Part shown: positions 1 to 8,719 of the stretch, in pieces | How positions within the stretch are numbered: the first letter of the stretch is position 1 | Layout of the letters: every line of letters starts with the position of its first letter | NCBI RefSeq assembly: GCF_000196235.1 | Contig: NC_008541.1 | Coordinates: forward strand, 1,488,001 to 1,552,000 | Length of the DNA stretch: 64,000 nucleotides | DNA from: Arthrobacter sp. FB24 | GTDB lineage: Bacteria > Actinomycetota > Actinomycetes > Actinomycetales > Micrococcaceae | Direction: 5' to 3' | Translations under genes and position numbers: made by a program | Notes under the pieces: model-generated | Told to the model about the DNA's origin: nothing | The model's database searches: none | What the model saw: the letters and a program-made list of their open reading frames with translations, nothing else

Positions 1-612
1 CGCCAGTGCCGCGTGGCGGTCGGCGGGGCCGCCGGGCATCAACGGAACGCGTTCATCGAAGAGTGCATAAGTCTGTTTGAGCGAGCCGCCGGCGCTGCGG
101 ACGGGTGTTCCGCTGGTCAGGACTCCGCTGATCTCCGCGTGCATGATCAGGTAGGCAAGTTCCAGTCCCTTGGCCGCGAAGCCGCTCCGCTGCAGTGCAG
201 CCGCCAGCTGCTCCCGGGTTTTGTGGGCGCCGCCGGCCACGGCCTCGGCGAGGACCCGGGCGCTCCGGGCCGCCGCCCCGGCATCGATGCCGGCCTGGCG
301 GTACATGCCGGCGTTTCCCCGGTGCAGCCGGGGCGCGGACAGCATCAGCAGCCAGCGGAGGTCGTCGCGGTGCACAAAATGCCAGGTGGGCCGCAGGATG
401 TGCGTCCGGAGGATCCGGCCGTCAGCCACGGCCTGTTCGACGTCGGCGGCGGAGGCTCCGGCAGTGCGTTGTGCCAGCGACCAGCGTGCGTAGGAAAATT
501 CCTGCGACTGGACAGCCAGGAGGTTCTTCACCGCCGCTTCGGCGGAAACCGCCCGGGGAGGGCGGAGCTGCTGCCGGCTAAGCCTGAGCCGGACGACGTC
601 GTCGGCGTGCAC
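1..612 (-). CDS. Winged-helix DNA-binding protein, AlkZ/YcaQ-like (HTH_42), truncated by window edge
   Basis: About 204 N-terminal codons are present; the 3' end lies outside the window. I start it at GTG 610-612, preceded by AGGT at 622-625, because this gives VHADDVVRLRLSRQQL and a coherent reading frame to the edge. The stretch RPTWHFVHRDDLRWL is typical of the HTH_42 winged-helix family, which includes AlkZ/YcaQ DNA glycosylases that excise crosslinked or alkylated bases, but many actinobacterial members have no tested function. It begins 7 bp after the stop of the SGNH hydrolase gene, so the two are probably co-transcribed. Family assignment is fairly sure; enzymatic activity is not. Confidence 0.72.
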   Translation of the reverse strand, partial: MHADDVVRLRLSRQQLRPPRAVSAEAAVKNLLAVQSQEFSYARWSLAQRTAGASAADVEQAVADGRILRTHILRPTWHFVHRDDLRWLLMLSAPRLHRGNAGMYRQAGIDAGAAARSARVLAEAVAGGAHKTREQLAAALQRSGFAAKGLELAYLIMHAEISGVLTSGTPVRSAGGSLKQTYALFDERVPLMPGGPADRHAALA

Positions 613-619
613 CCGGCGC

Positions 620-1483
620 CTACCTCTGTTCGGCCTCTATTCCCGGGGCCTCGCCAGAGCCCAGCGGCATCCCCGGTCCAAAAACCGGACCGGGGGTCGG
701 CCGCTTGGCCGTGACGCCGTCCCCGGAAGACTGATGGCGAAGCCGGCGGACAACCCAGGGCACAAAGTATTCACGCGCCCAGACCAGGTCTCCGGACCGT
801 GCCTCGCGCCAGCTGCGCTGGGGGAGGGGCTTGGGCGAGAGCGGCTCCAGGGTGTGCCGGATGTTGAGGGAATCGAGCACCATGGCCGCGATGGTGTGGT
901 GGCCCAGCGGCGAAAAGTGCAGGCGGTCCTGGTCCCACATCTGCGGATCGCTGAGCTGGCGAAGCGACCACATGTCGGCGATGACGGCGTCGTGCCGCGC
1001 CGCCACGGTGCGGAGGTTCTCGTTGTAGATGGCGATTTTGCTGCGGACCCTGCCCAGGACTGATGAACCGGTGTCCGGGCCGTTGAACAGCACCACGGTG
1101 GCGCCGCCCAGGCTGAGGATGTGCACCACGGAATCCAGTTTTTCGGCCAGCGCGTCAGGGTCCCCTCCGGGCCGGATGAGGTCGTTGCCTCCGGCCGAAA
1201 GCGTCACCAGGTCCGGCTTGAGGGCCAGGCACGGCGCCAGCTGCTGGTCAACGATCTGTTCAAGGAGCCGTCCCCGGACCGCGAGGTTGGCGTAGGCAAA
1301 ATCGCTGTGGCCCCGGCTCAGTTCCTCGGCCACGCGGTCCGCCCAGCCGCGGTGTCCGCCCGGGCTTCCGGGTTCCGGGTCGCCGATCCCCTCGGTAAAG
1401 GAATCACCCATGGCGACGTACCGGCCCCAGGGGTGGGTATCAACGGTGTCCTGCGGGTTCGGAATGGCTTCAGTTTCGCTCAC
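620..1483 (-). CDS. SGNH/GDSL-type lipase/esterase family protein
   Basis: 287 residues. The N-terminal block YVAMGDSFTEG is the GDS(L) block I with the nucleophilic Ser; SAGGNDL supplies the Gly/Asn blocks II-III, and DRLHFSPLGHHTIA is block V with the catalytic Asp and His. No signal peptide is visible, so a cytoplasmic esterase is likely. The start is GTG 1481-1483 with AGGATGG just upstream; an in-frame extension to 1606 would run through the promoter region of the divergent esterase gene and is rejected. The substrate cannot be told from sequence. Confidence 0.88.
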   Translation of the reverse strand: MSETEAIPNPQDTVDTHPWGRYVAMGDSFTEGIGDPEPGSPGGHRGWADRVAEELSRGHSDFAYANLAVRGRLLEQIVDQQLAPCLALKPDLVTLSAGGNDLIRPGGDPDALAEKLDSVVHILSLGGATVVLFNGPDTGSSVLGRVRSKIAIYNENLRTVAARHDAVIADMWSLRQLSDPQMWDQDRLHFSPLGHHTIAAMVLDSLNIRHTLEPLSPKPLPQRSWREARSGDLVWAREYFVPWVVRRLRHQSSGDGVTAKRPTPGPVFGPGMPLGSGEAPGIEAEQR

Positions 1484-1528
1484 GTTTCCATCCTGCCTCG
1501 TGAGGCCAAAGCTACGCCACCGTAGGTT

Positions 1529-1544
1529 GTTACCGCGTAGTAAC
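1529..1544. promoter_or_regulatory. Inverted repeat GTTAC-N6-GTAAC between divergent hydrolase genes
   Basis: The 76-bp gap between the SGNH hydrolase (leftward) and the esterase (rightward) contains a perfect 5-bp inverted repeat with a 6-bp spacer. Its position in a divergent promoter suggests a repressor site, possibly TetR-like, but no regulator gene is adjacent. Confidence 0.35.
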
Positions 1545-1559
1545 TGCAAGAATGGTTCC

Positions 1560-2210
1560 ATGACTGAAGCCGACGTTTCCACTGCCCCCGTTGTCCTGTG
1601 GTCCACTCCCGACGAAGAGCGCTCGGGAAGGCCGCTGCTGGTTCTGCTGCACGGCTACGGTGCCAACGAACAGGACCTGCTCAGCCTGGCCGATCTGTTG
1701 CCCGGTGATTTCGCGGTGGCGTCCGTCCGCGCCCCCATCGCCATGGGTCCGGGGTTCACCTGGTTCCCGCTGACGGATTCCGCCGACTATTCACTCGATG
1801 CGGTCAAGGACGCCGCCGCCTTTGTGCTGGAATGGCTCGACGGCGTCAAGGGCGACCACCCGTCCGTCACCCTCCTGGGGTTCTCCATGGGAATGGCGAT
1901 GGCCACCACGCTGCTCAGGCAGCGGCCCGCGGACTTTGCCGCCGTCGTCGGACTTTCCGGCTTTGTGGTGAACGCCGGAGGGGATCCGAGTTTCCGCGAC
2001 GACGAACTGTACGGCTCCGTCCCCCTGTTCTGGGGTCGCGACCAGCAGGACCCCGTCATTACGCAGGACAAGATCGAATACACCATGGGCTGGGTGCGGA
2101 AGCACGTGAAGCTCACGAAGGTCCTCTACGCAGGGATGTGGCACGGGATCAACCAGCAGGAGATCGGCCACGTTTCCGAATTCCTCACCCACGAGGTGCT
2201 GAAGAAGTAG
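1560..2210 (+). CDS. Phospholipase/carboxylesterase family alpha/beta hydrolase
   Basis: 216 residues. VLLHGYGANEQDLLSLA near residue 30 is the oxyanion-hole segment typical of Abhydrolase_2, GFSMGM near residue 105 is the nucleophile elbow (GxSxG), the DPVI region gives the Asp, and WHGI near the C-terminus gives the His. Small cytoplasmic members hydrolyse short acyl esters or lysophospholipids. The start is ATG 1560; there is no strong Shine-Dalgarno sequence, but the upstream in-frame extension reads through the divergent promoter. It is convergent with the S4-domain gene and separated from it by a G+C-rich hairpin. Confidence 0.88.
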   Translation: MTEADVSTAPVVLWSTPDEERSGRPLLVLLHGYGANEQDLLSLADLLPGDFAVASVRAPIAMGPGFTWFPLTDSADYSLDAVKDAAAFVLEWLDGVKGDHPSVTLLGFSMGMAMATTLLRQRPADFAAVVGLSGFVVNAGGDPSFRDDELYGSVPLFWGRDQQDPVITQDKIEYTMGWVRKHVKLTKVLYAGMWHGINQQEIGHVSEFLTHEVLKK

Positions 2211-2218
2211 TCCCGTAG

Positions 2219-2244
2219 CCGGCCGGCCGCGGCGGGCCGGCCGG
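2219..2244. terminator. G+C-rich hairpin between convergent genes
   Basis: Ten-base perfect arms (CCGGCCGGCC at 2219-2228 and its complement at 2235-2244) with a 6-base loop, between two converging stop codons. There is no T-run on either side, so termination is inferred from position and stem strength. Confidence 0.5.
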
Positions 2245-2249
2245 AAACG

Positions 2250-2486
2250 CTAGGAACCGGCGGGTGTGAGAATCCGCACGGTACGGCCGTTCACCGTCAC
2301 GGTGTCGCCGTGATGCAGCTGCCGGCCGCGGCGGTCGTCGATCTCGCCATTGACCTTGACCAGCCCGTTCCTGATCAGCTCCGTGGCTTCGACACCGTCC
2401 TCCACGAGGCTGGCCAGCTTTAGGAGCTGGCCCAGGCGGATCATGTCGTCGCGGATGGGGACCTCTTCGATTTCCGGGTTGCTCAT
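2250..2486 (-). CDS. Small RNA-binding S4 domain protein (YbcJ/RlbA-like)
   Basis: 78 residues, almost entirely one S4 fold: IRLGQLLKLASLVEDG..A, then LIRNGLVKVNGEIDDRRGRQL and GDTVTV. The single-domain layout matches the YbcJ-type S4 proteins, thought to bind structured RNA such as rRNA; the exact partner is unknown. The start is ATG 2484-2486, giving the usual length of the family. The gene is divergent from the DMT transporter with only about 33 bp between, so the promoters must overlap. Confidence 0.85.
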   Translation of the reverse strand: MSNPEIEEVPIRDDMIRLGQLLKLASLVEDGVEATELIRNGLVKVNGEIDDRRGRQLHHGDTVTVNGRTVRILTPAGS

Positions 2487-2519
2487 ACAAGCAATGATGC
2501 CTGACGTAAGGTGAATCCA

Positions 2520-3509
2520 GTGACCCATGCACCCCGTCTCCCTCTCATTGCAGGACTGCCGATGGCCGTAGCCGCCGGACTCGCCATCCCCGTCCAAGGA
2601 CGGATCAACGGTGCGCTGGGCGCCCGTTTGAACGACGGCATCGCCGCGGCCGTGGTGAGTTTCACCACGGGACTCATCGTGATGATCGTGGTCTCGCTGG
2701 TCCTGCCGCGGGGGCGCCGCGGCCTGGCCCAGATCCTGCCCGCGCTCCGGGAACGCCGGTTTCCGCCGGTCTACGTGATGGCCGGCGGCATCGGCGCCTT
2801 CTTTGTCTTTGCCCAGTCCTTCACTGTGGGATTGCTGGGTGTGGCGCTGTTCACGGTAGCCACCGTCACCGGGCAGACATTGAGCGGGCTGCTTGTGGAC
2901 CGGCTCGGCATCGGCCCCGCCGGTAAGAAGTCCGTCACCGGCATACGCGTGCTGGGCACCGTGCTGACTATCGCGGCCGTAGCATGGGCAGTGTCCCCGC
3001 GGTTTGGCGGTGCGGGCGCCGGCGGTGCGGAGCCGGCCCAGCTGTTCCTGCCGGTACTCCTGCCGGTTATTGCCGGGTTCCTGATGAGTTTCCAACAGGC
3101 AATGAACGGGACCGCCACGGTGCACTACGGCACACCCATCGCGGCCACCCTGGTGAATTTCATCTCCGGTGCCACAGTGCTGTGGCTGGCGTGGCTGATC
3201 AAGCTGGCTGTGGCTGGGGCGGGCAACGGACTCCCAGCGGAGTGGTGGTATTACCTGGGCGGGCCCATGGGCTGCGCATTCATCGGGCTGGGCGCGCTGC
3301 TGGTCCGGAGCCTCGGGGTGCTGGTCACCGGGCTGGGCATGATTGCGGGCCAGCTGCTGGGGTCACTGGGCCTGGATCTTGCCTTCCCCGCACCCGGAAC
3401 CGTGGTGGCCCTGCCCACAGTGCTCGGCACGGTCCTGACCCTCGGCGCGATTGTCCTGGCCACCCTTCCCTGGCCGCGCGGCGCCCTCAAGCGGCAGCCG
3501 GGCCGGTAG
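2520..3509 (+). CDS. DMT-superfamily transporter, YdcZ/DUF606 type
   Basis: About 329 residues and very hydrophobic, with some ten membrane segments arranged as two halves. PMAVAAGLAIPVQGRINGALG at the N-terminus is the signature of the DUF606 (YdcZ) branch, and a related motif FLMSFQQAMNG recurs in the second half, consistent with internal duplication. I choose GTG 2520 because AAGGTG lies 6 bp upstream; GTG 2511 (three residues longer) is the alternative. The transported compound is unknown. Confidence 0.82.
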   Translation: MTHAPRLPLIAGLPMAVAAGLAIPVQGRINGALGARLNDGIAAAVVSFTTGLIVMIVVSLVLPRGRRGLAQILPALRERRFPPVYVMAGGIGAFFVFAQSFTVGLLGVALFTVATVTGQTLSGLLVDRLGIGPAGKKSVTGIRVLGTVLTIAAVAWAVSPRFGGAGAGGAEPAQLFLPVLLPVIAGFLMSFQQAMNGTATVHYGTPIAATLVNFISGATVLWLAWLIKLAVAGAGNGLPAEWWYYLGGPMGCAFIGLGALLVRSLGVLVTGLGMIAGQLLGSLGLDLAFPAPGTVVALPTVLGTVLTLGAIVLATLPWPRGALKRQPGR

Positions 3510-3632
3510 GCTAGGACACGCAGCTTCCTGCACATCTTTCCTTCGTACCGCCCCGTCCGGCAACCGCCAGGCACAGGGGCCTAGAAACCGCGCGGACCGC
3601 ACCCAGCGGCCCTGTAGAAATTGGAGTTCCCC

Positions 3633-5018
3633 ATGGCAGCAAAATCCGTTCTCGACCAGGTCATCTCACTCTCCAAGAGGAGGGGCTTCGTTTTCCAGGC
3701 CGGTGAAATCTACGGTGGCTCCCGCTCTGCCTGGGACTATGGACCCCTCGGCGCCGAGCTGAAGGAAAACATCAAGCGCCAATGGTGGCAGTCCGTGGTC
3801 CGCGGCCGCGAGGACGTGGTGGGCCTGGACTCCTCCGTGATCCTTCCCCGCCAGGTCTGGGAAGCTTCCGGCCACGTGGAGGTCTTCTCCGATCCGCTGG
3901 TGGAATGCCTCTCCTGCCACAAGCGCTACCGTGCCGACCACCTCGAGGAAGAGTACGAGGAAAAGAAGGGCCGTCCGGCCGAAAACGGGCTGAAGGACAT
4001 CGCCTGCGCCAACTGCGGAACCCGCGGCGAATGGACAGAGCCGCAGGAATTCTCCGGCCTGCTCAAAACTTTCCTTGGCCCTGTGGCCAACGAAGAAGGC
4101 ATGCACTACCTGCGCCCGGAAACCGCGCAGGGCATCTTCGTGAACTTCAACAACGTGCTCACCACGTCCCGTAAGAAGCCGCCGTTCGGCATCGGCCAGA
4201 TCGGCAAGTCCTTCCGCAACGAGATCACGCCCGGAAACTTCATCTTCCGCACCCGTGAATTCGAGCAGATGGAAATGGAATTCTTCGTCGAGCCGGGCAC
4301 GGACGAGCAGTGGCACCAGTACTGGATGAAGGAACGCATGGACTGGTACACCGGTCTGGGCCTCAAAGCCGAAAACCTGCGCTTCTTCGAGCACCCGCTG
4401 GAGAAACTGAGCCACTACTCCAAGGGCACCACGGACATCGAATACCGCTTCGGCTTCCAGGGCTCGGAGTGGGGCGAGCTGGAAGGCATCGCCAACCGCA
4501 CGGACTTCGACCTCACCACGCACTCCAAGGCTTCCGGCCATGACCTGAGCTACTTCAACCAGGCCACCAACGAGCGCTACACCCCGTACGTGATCGAACC
4601 CGCCGCCGGCCTGACCCGCTCCTTCATGGCGTTCCTGATTGACGCCTACACCGAGGACGAGGCACCGAACGCCAAGGGCGGCGTGGACGTCCGCACCGTG
4701 CTGAAGCTGGACCCGCGCCTGGCCCCCGTCAAGGCCGCGGTCCTTCCGCTGAGCCGCAACGAGGACCTGTCCCCGAAGGCCAAGGCCCTGGGCGCGCAGC
4801 TGCGCAAGAACTGGAACATCGACTTTGACGACGCCGGCGCGATCGGCCGCCGCTACCGCCGCCAGGACGAGATCGGCACCCCGTTCTGCATCACCGTGGA
4901 CTTCGACACCCTCGAGGACCAGGCCGTCACCATCCGCGAACGCGACACCATGAGCCAGGAACGAGTCTCCCTGGACAAGGTGGAGGGCTACTTGGCCGCG
5001 CGGCTGATCGGCGCCTGA
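3633..5018 (+). CDS. glyS: Glycine--tRNA ligase (homodimeric, class II)
   Basis: 461 residues, the length of single-chain glycyl-tRNA synthetases. [16 protein letters not shown] opens the catalytic core; the zinc site uses CLSC and [22 protein letters not shown] is class II motif 2; [10 protein letters not shown] is motif 3; and the C-terminal part from [11 protein letters not shown] is the anticodon-binding domain. It charges tRNA-Gly in the cytoplasm. The start at ATG 3633 has GGAG 6 bp upstream. A GNAT gene follows after 2 bp and is surely co-transcribed. No T-box-like leader is recognisable in the 123 bp upstream. Confidence 0.97.
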   Translation: MAAKSVLDQVISLSKRRGFVFQAGEIYGGSRSAWDYGPLGAELKENIKRQWWQSVVRGREDVVGLDSSVILPRQVWEASGHVEVFSDPLVECLSCHKRYRADHLEEEYEEKKGRPAENGLKDIACANCGTRGEWTEPQEFSGLLKTFLGPVANEEGMHYLRPETAQGIFVNFNNVLTTSRKKPPFGIGQIGKSFRNEITPGNFIFRTREFEQMEMEFFVEPGTDEQWHQYWMKERMDWYTGLGLKAENLRFFEHPLEKLSHYSKGTTDIEYRFGFQGSEWGELEGIANRTDFDLTTHSKASGHDLSYFNQATNERYTPYVIEPAAGLTRSFMAFLIDAYTEDEAPNAKGGVDVRTVLKLDPRLAPVKAAVLPLSRNEDLSPKAKALGAQLRKNWNIDFDDAGAIGRRYRRQDEIGTPFCITVDFDTLEDQAVTIRERDTMSQERVSLDKVEGYLAARLIGA

Positions 5019-5020
5019 GC

Positions 5021-6031
5021 ATGGCCATCGAATACCGTGAATGGCGCGACGGCGATGACCTTGCACTGCTTGAACTCTGGGGCGGCCCGGAGACCGAGCA
5101 GGCACGGCAGTTCCGCGGCACCCTGGCGCCCTCGGGCAACTCGCCGTGGCGCCGCTGCATCGTGGCCGAGGACGTCGTGGACGGCGTGGCCATCCCGGTC
5201 GCGGCGGCCGTGGTCCATGAAGCCTCCCTTCATCCCGAGCGGCTCTGGTCCTACATTGAGGTGGCAAAGGACCACCGCCGTGCGGGTGTCGGATCCACGC
5301 TGCTGACCATGCTCCGGCACGAAGCCGGCCAGGCGCCGTCGGGCGTGTCCAGGCTGCGGACCAAAGTGGAACCGGGCACCCCGGGAGCCGCGTTCGCCGA
5401 AGCTGCCGGCCTGGTTCCCATCCAGCGCTCACGGCTTGTTGTCGTGGAGCCGGGGGCGCTCAAGCTGCCGGTTTTCGGCGACGGGTCCGAGGCCGCGGCC
5501 TCGGAGCAGATCGAGGACCTCGCCACCGGCTCGGTGGAGCTCAGTGACGTGGTGGGCCGGTACTACACGGCCGTGCACGGCTGGGACAGCCCGGGCGAGC
5601 TGAGCATCGGCACCGTGCAGCGGCTGTTCCTCGACGAGCTCAGCGGGGCGCACGGCGCGATCGTGCTCCGTGCACCGAAGGCCAGCGCCTTCGGCCCGGG
5701 CGTCCCGGCCAGCCGGAAGGGCCGGCTTGAGGCGTTTGCCATTAGCTACGCGGAGTTGGCCCCCGGGGGCGGGAACGCGGCGGCTGACGGCGGAGGGGCC
5801 GCATCGGTCCAGCCCACGGACGTGTTTGTCGGCCACGAGCCGAAGCTGTCCGAGGAGGAAGCCCGCTCCGCCGTCCGCGACCTGCTGGCGCTCATCGCGT
5901 TCCAGCATCCCGTGGTGCTGGAACTGGACGACTCGATGACTGCCTTGCGCGCCGTCGTCGAACCTTTGCTGGAGGACGGCAAGGCCAGCCTCCGCGGCAC
6001 AGAGACCCTGGTGGTTTCCGACCCCGCGTAG
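5021..6031 (+). CDS. GNAT-family N-acetyltransferase
   Basis: 336 residues. The first half carries the acetyl-CoA-binding region: EVAKDHRRAGVGSTLLTMLRHEA fits GNAT motif A (Q/R-x-x-G-x-G/A). The second half is longer than a single GNAT domain and looks like a degenerate second GNAT fold. The substrate is unknown. It starts 2 bp after the glyS stop and ends at a strong bidirectional hairpin. Confidence 0.85.
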   Translation: MAIEYREWRDGDDLALLELWGGPETEQARQFRGTLAPSGNSPWRRCIVAEDVVDGVAIPVAAAVVHEASLHPERLWSYIEVAKDHRRAGVGSTLLTMLRHEAGQAPSGVSRLRTKVEPGTPGAAFAEAAGLVPIQRSRLVVVEPGALKLPVFGDGSEAAASEQIEDLATGSVELSDVVGRYYTAVHGWDSPGELSIGTVQRLFLDELSGAHGAIVLRAPKASAFGPGVPASRKGRLEAFAISYAELAPGGGNAAADGGGAASVQPTDVFVGHEPKLSEEEARSAVRDLLALIAFQHPVVLELDDSMTALRAVVEPLLEDGKASLRGTETLVVSDPA

Positions 6032-6057
6032 GCTCCGGCCTGCTGATAGTCCAGACT

Positions 6058-6085
6058 GACCCGCAGTAGGTGACTACTGCGGGTC
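6058..6085. terminator. Bidirectional hairpin between convergent genes
   Basis: Perfect 12-bp stem (GACCCGCAGTAG at 6058-6069 pairing with 6074-6085), loop GTGA. It lies between the converging GNAT and acyltransferase genes; the flanking T content is modest. Confidence 0.7.
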
Positions 6086-6092
6086 GTTCCGT

Positions 6093-6956
6093 TTAAGCTT
6101 TCTGCCGTCCGCGCGCCGCGGCCTTTTGAGCCTTCCGTCCGCCCGCGCGCCGCGGCCCTTCGGCCTGATCCAGCCGCCGGCGTTCCTCTTCCGTGGGGGC
6201 ACCGCCGCCCAAGTGAGCGGGCATCCACCAGGCCCCGGGCCGGGGGGTGAGCGGAAAATCGGCGATGGCGGCGTCAATCCCGGCCTGCAGGATCTTCATC
6301 AGCTCGTCGGTGGCAGGCTGGGCGTCGTGGGCAGGGTCCGGCAGGTCCGCAGGCAGCAGGGGCTGGCCCACGTGGATCCGTACCGGCGCGCGCCAGGCGC
6401 GAAGCGGCGAGAACCCGTGGTGCCGGGTCATCAGCCGGTGCGAGCCCCAGACCGAGACGGGGATGATCGGCACGCCGGCTTCCGCCGCCATCCGCACGGC
6501 TCCGGTCTTGCAGTCGCGGACGGTGAAGCTCCGGCTGACGCCCGCTTCAGGGAGGATGGCGATGTATTCGCCTTCGCGCAGTTTCGCGACGGCGGTGTCG
6601 TAGGCGCCGCCGCCCGAACCGTAGGGAACCACAACATGCCCGGCAGCGCTGATGGCAGGACCCGCGAACCAGTGGTCGGCCGCGCCCTGGGTGACCAGAT
6701 AGCGCATCTCGGCACGGTTGTTCCACCACAGGAGCAGCTCGGCAAACGCAAAATCCAGGTACCCGAAATGGGTGATGGCCACCACGGCCCCCTCGCCCGG
6801 GACCACCTGGCGCGACGAGCCGTTGAGCGGCCCTGGTGGCGGCAGGTGTTCCCGGCCCGTGATGATGACACGGATCCCGAAGAGCCGGCGAAGCGCCAGC
6901 CCGGTGCGGACAATGACGCGGTAGAAGCGGTCGTTGGACTTCGGCCGCCAGGCCAT
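6093..6956 (-). CDS. Lysophospholipid (1-acylglycerol-3-phosphate) acyltransferase family protein
   Basis: 287 residues. THFGYLDF contains the HX4D catalytic motif near residue 75, and ILPEAGVSRSF near residue 145 corresponds to the glycerol-phosphate-binding EG(T/V)xS motif. A hydrophobic stretch at the N-terminus could anchor it to the membrane, where it would acylate lysophosphatidate or a related lipid. The C-terminus (after about residue 255) is a low-complexity Arg/Lys/Ala tail. ATG 6956 is chosen because it follows the stop of the upstream gene by one base (TGAGATG), implying translational coupling. Confidence 0.88.
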   Translation of the reverse strand: MAWRPKSNDRFYRVIVRTGLALRRLFGIRVIITGREHLPPPGPLNGSSRQVVPGEGAVVAITHFGYLDFAFAELLLWWNNRAEMRYLVTQGAADHWFAGPAISAAGHVVVPYGSGGGAYDTAVAKLREGEYIAILPEAGVSRSFTVRDCKTGAVRMAAEAGVPIIPVSVWGSHRLMTRHHGFSPLRAWRAPVRIHVGQPLLPADLPDPAHDAQPATDELMKILQAGIDAAIADFPLTPRPGAWWMPAHLGGGAPTEEERRRLDQAEGPRRAGGRKAQKAAARGRQKA

Positions 6957-6957
6957 C

Positions 6958-7776
6958 TCAGCGGCCGCCTGCCGGCCGCCGAGGAGGCCAGGGGACAAAG
7001 CCCGACGTCGACTCAACGTACTCCTTGTACCCCGGCCGGGCGGACATCGCCTTCTCCGTAAGCGGCTTCCCGGTCTTGCCTGCGAGGGCCCAGACCATAA
7101 GGGCGGGGGAGAGGACGGTCAGGATTCCGGGCCAGGAGTCCGCGGCTATCAGGAAAAGTCCGGTCCAGACTGCGGCATCACCGAAATAGTTGGGGTGGCG
7201 GGTGTAACGCCACAACCCCGTGTTGAGCACCGTTCCCTTCCTGGACGGATCCTTCTTGAACTGTGTCAGTTGCCAGTCGCCCACCGTTTCGAACACGAAG
7301 CCGACCACCCACAGCACGACTCCCAGGATGGCAACCCAGCCCGGCGCGCCGGTGGCGAACATTCCCACCTGAACCGTGAGGGACACGAACAACATCACCA
7401 TGCCCTGGGGCAGGTAGACACGGCGCAGTGCATACACATTGCGGGAGCCAGGGGCGTCGCTGAGCATCGCCTCGTAGCGGGGGTCCTCGTGGCCGCCGCG
7501 GGCGCGCCAGCCGATGTGGGCACCGAGGCGGAGGCCCCACACGCCCGTCAGCAGCAACAGCAGGAGCCGCCGCCCGTCGTCGCCCGTTCCGGCGGAGAGC
7601 AGCCACGAGACCGCGGCGACGGCAACGAATCCGGGCCCCCAGGCCACGTCCATGACGGAGTGCCTCCGCTGCGCCACGGCCACGGCGAAGGTGACCGCCA
7701 GGACGGACGCCACGGCCAGTGCCGTCCAGGGCAGGCTCGCCAGGAATTCGTTCAGGGGAAAAGCGGCCATCGTCAC
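6958..7776 (-). CDS. DUF1295-family membrane protein (steroid reductase/ICMT-like)
   Basis: 272 residues with about seven membrane segments. The C-terminal block NTGLWRYTRHPNYFGD is the hallmark of the DUF1295 and isoprenylcysteine-methyltransferase/5-alpha-reductase-like fold, and PGYKEY with a basic tail ends the protein. Members are presumed NADPH-dependent lipid or steroid double-bond reductases, but this one is untested. Start GTG 7776 overlaps the upstream stop by 4 bp (GTGA); ATG 7770 is an alternative. It sits in a three-gene leftward operon with an acyltransferase and a hydrolase. Confidence 0.85.
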   Translation of the reverse strand: MTMAAFPLNEFLASLPWTALAVASVLAVTFAVAVAQRRHSVMDVAWGPGFVAVAAVSWLLSAGTGDDGRRLLLLLLTGVWGLRLGAHIGWRARGGHEDPRYEAMLSDAPGSRNVYALRRVYLPQGMVMLFVSLTVQVGMFATGAPGWVAILGVVLWVVGFVFETVGDWQLTQFKKDPSRKGTVLNTGLWRYTRHPNYFGDAAVWTGLFLIAADSWPGILTVLSPALMVWALAGKTGKPLTEKAMSARPGYKEYVESTSGFVPWPPRRPAGGR

Positions 7777-8501
7777 AGCACTACCGGGATACCGGGGTCG
7801 GTTGCGGGCAGCAGGGCGTCAAACCCGGGGCCGCCGTCCAGTTCCACGTCGGCGGTTTCGGCAAACGCCTTGAGGACAAAGCCGGTTGCCAGAGTGTGCC
7901 ACAGCCGGACCTTCCGGAACATGAAATGGCCGGCCCCCGCCAGCGAAACATAGCGCAGCTCCTTGGCCCCGGCGGAGGCGCGCCGGGCGAATTTCAGCGA
8001 TGCGGCGGGGCTGGTCCAGCGGTCCGTGGTGCCGTGCACAATGAGCACCCGGCGCCCGGTGACATTCCCGGCCGGGGTCTCGGCGCTCAGCCACGGAGCC
8101 AGGGCCACGACCGCATCCACCTGGGGATCGTCGGCTGCGCAAATTGCGGTGAGCCCACCCATCGAGTGCCCCAGCAGGTACACGGGCACACCCGGGTGTT
8201 CGTCGTGGATCCGGGCGAGGGCCCACCTGGCATCCTGCAGCGGTGACATGTCCGGGCCGTTCCAGCCCCGGACACTGTTGCGAAGCGTCCAAACCGCCAG
8301 TCCGTGGCTGCCGCCGGCCCGGTGCAGGTGTTTTGCGAAGGGCACCATGCGGGCAGGGCTCAGGTGGCGGGCCTCCACGGGCTCGTAGCTGTGCGAGCGG
8401 CCGCCGTGCAGCACCAGTGCCACGCCGCGGGTGACGCCCGCGGCCTCGCGCACCGTCAGTACGGGTTTGGTTTTTCCGTCGTCATTCCTGCGATTACCCA
8501 T
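7773..8501 (-). CDS. Alpha/beta hydrolase
   Basis: 242 residues. VLHGGRSHSYEP near the N-terminus is the oxyanion-hole loop, GHSMGGL near residue 112 is the nucleophile elbow, VHGTTDRWT gives the acid residue and AGHFMF the His. It resembles small serine hydrolases annotated as lysophospholipases. The start is ATG 8501. It is first in the leftward operon with the DUF1295 and acyltransferase genes, which hints at a membrane-lipid role (inference). The 218-bp divergent region before the YibE/F gene contains the promoters but no motif I can name. Confidence 0.85.
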   Translation of the reverse strand: MGNRRNDDGKTKPVLTVREAAGVTRGVALVLHGGRSHSYEPVEARHLSPARMVPFAKHLHRAGGSHGLAVWTLRNSVRGWNGPDMSPLQDARWALARIHDEHPGVPVYLLGHSMGGLTAICAADDPQVDAVVALAPWLSAETPAGNVTGRRVLIVHGTTDRWTSPAASLKFARRASAGAKELRYVSLAGAGHFMFRKVRLWHTLATGFVLKAFAETADVELDGGPGFDALLPATDPGIPVVL

Positions 8502-8719
8502 GCGGGCCTCCAGACTCCTCGTCCTACAGTTATAAACCCACGGGTTCCCGTGTTTAGTTCCGCTGTTCAGTGCCCTTCCGGCATCCAGCCGCAGCCGGAA
8601 GAGCCCGGCGTCCCGCGTTCCGGGCTTTCACACGGTGTTCGGAGCGGCAGTCCGCGAAGATTGGCGGCCGGAGGATGCCGTGGTTCCCAGTAAAGTGCAG
8701 GCATGAGGTTTTACTGCTG

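Noticed and set aside
3666..5432. 588-codon open frame on the minus strand
   Set aside because: Lies antisense to glyS and the GNAT gene; the protein is low-complexity with no motif, a usual shadow of high-G+C codons.
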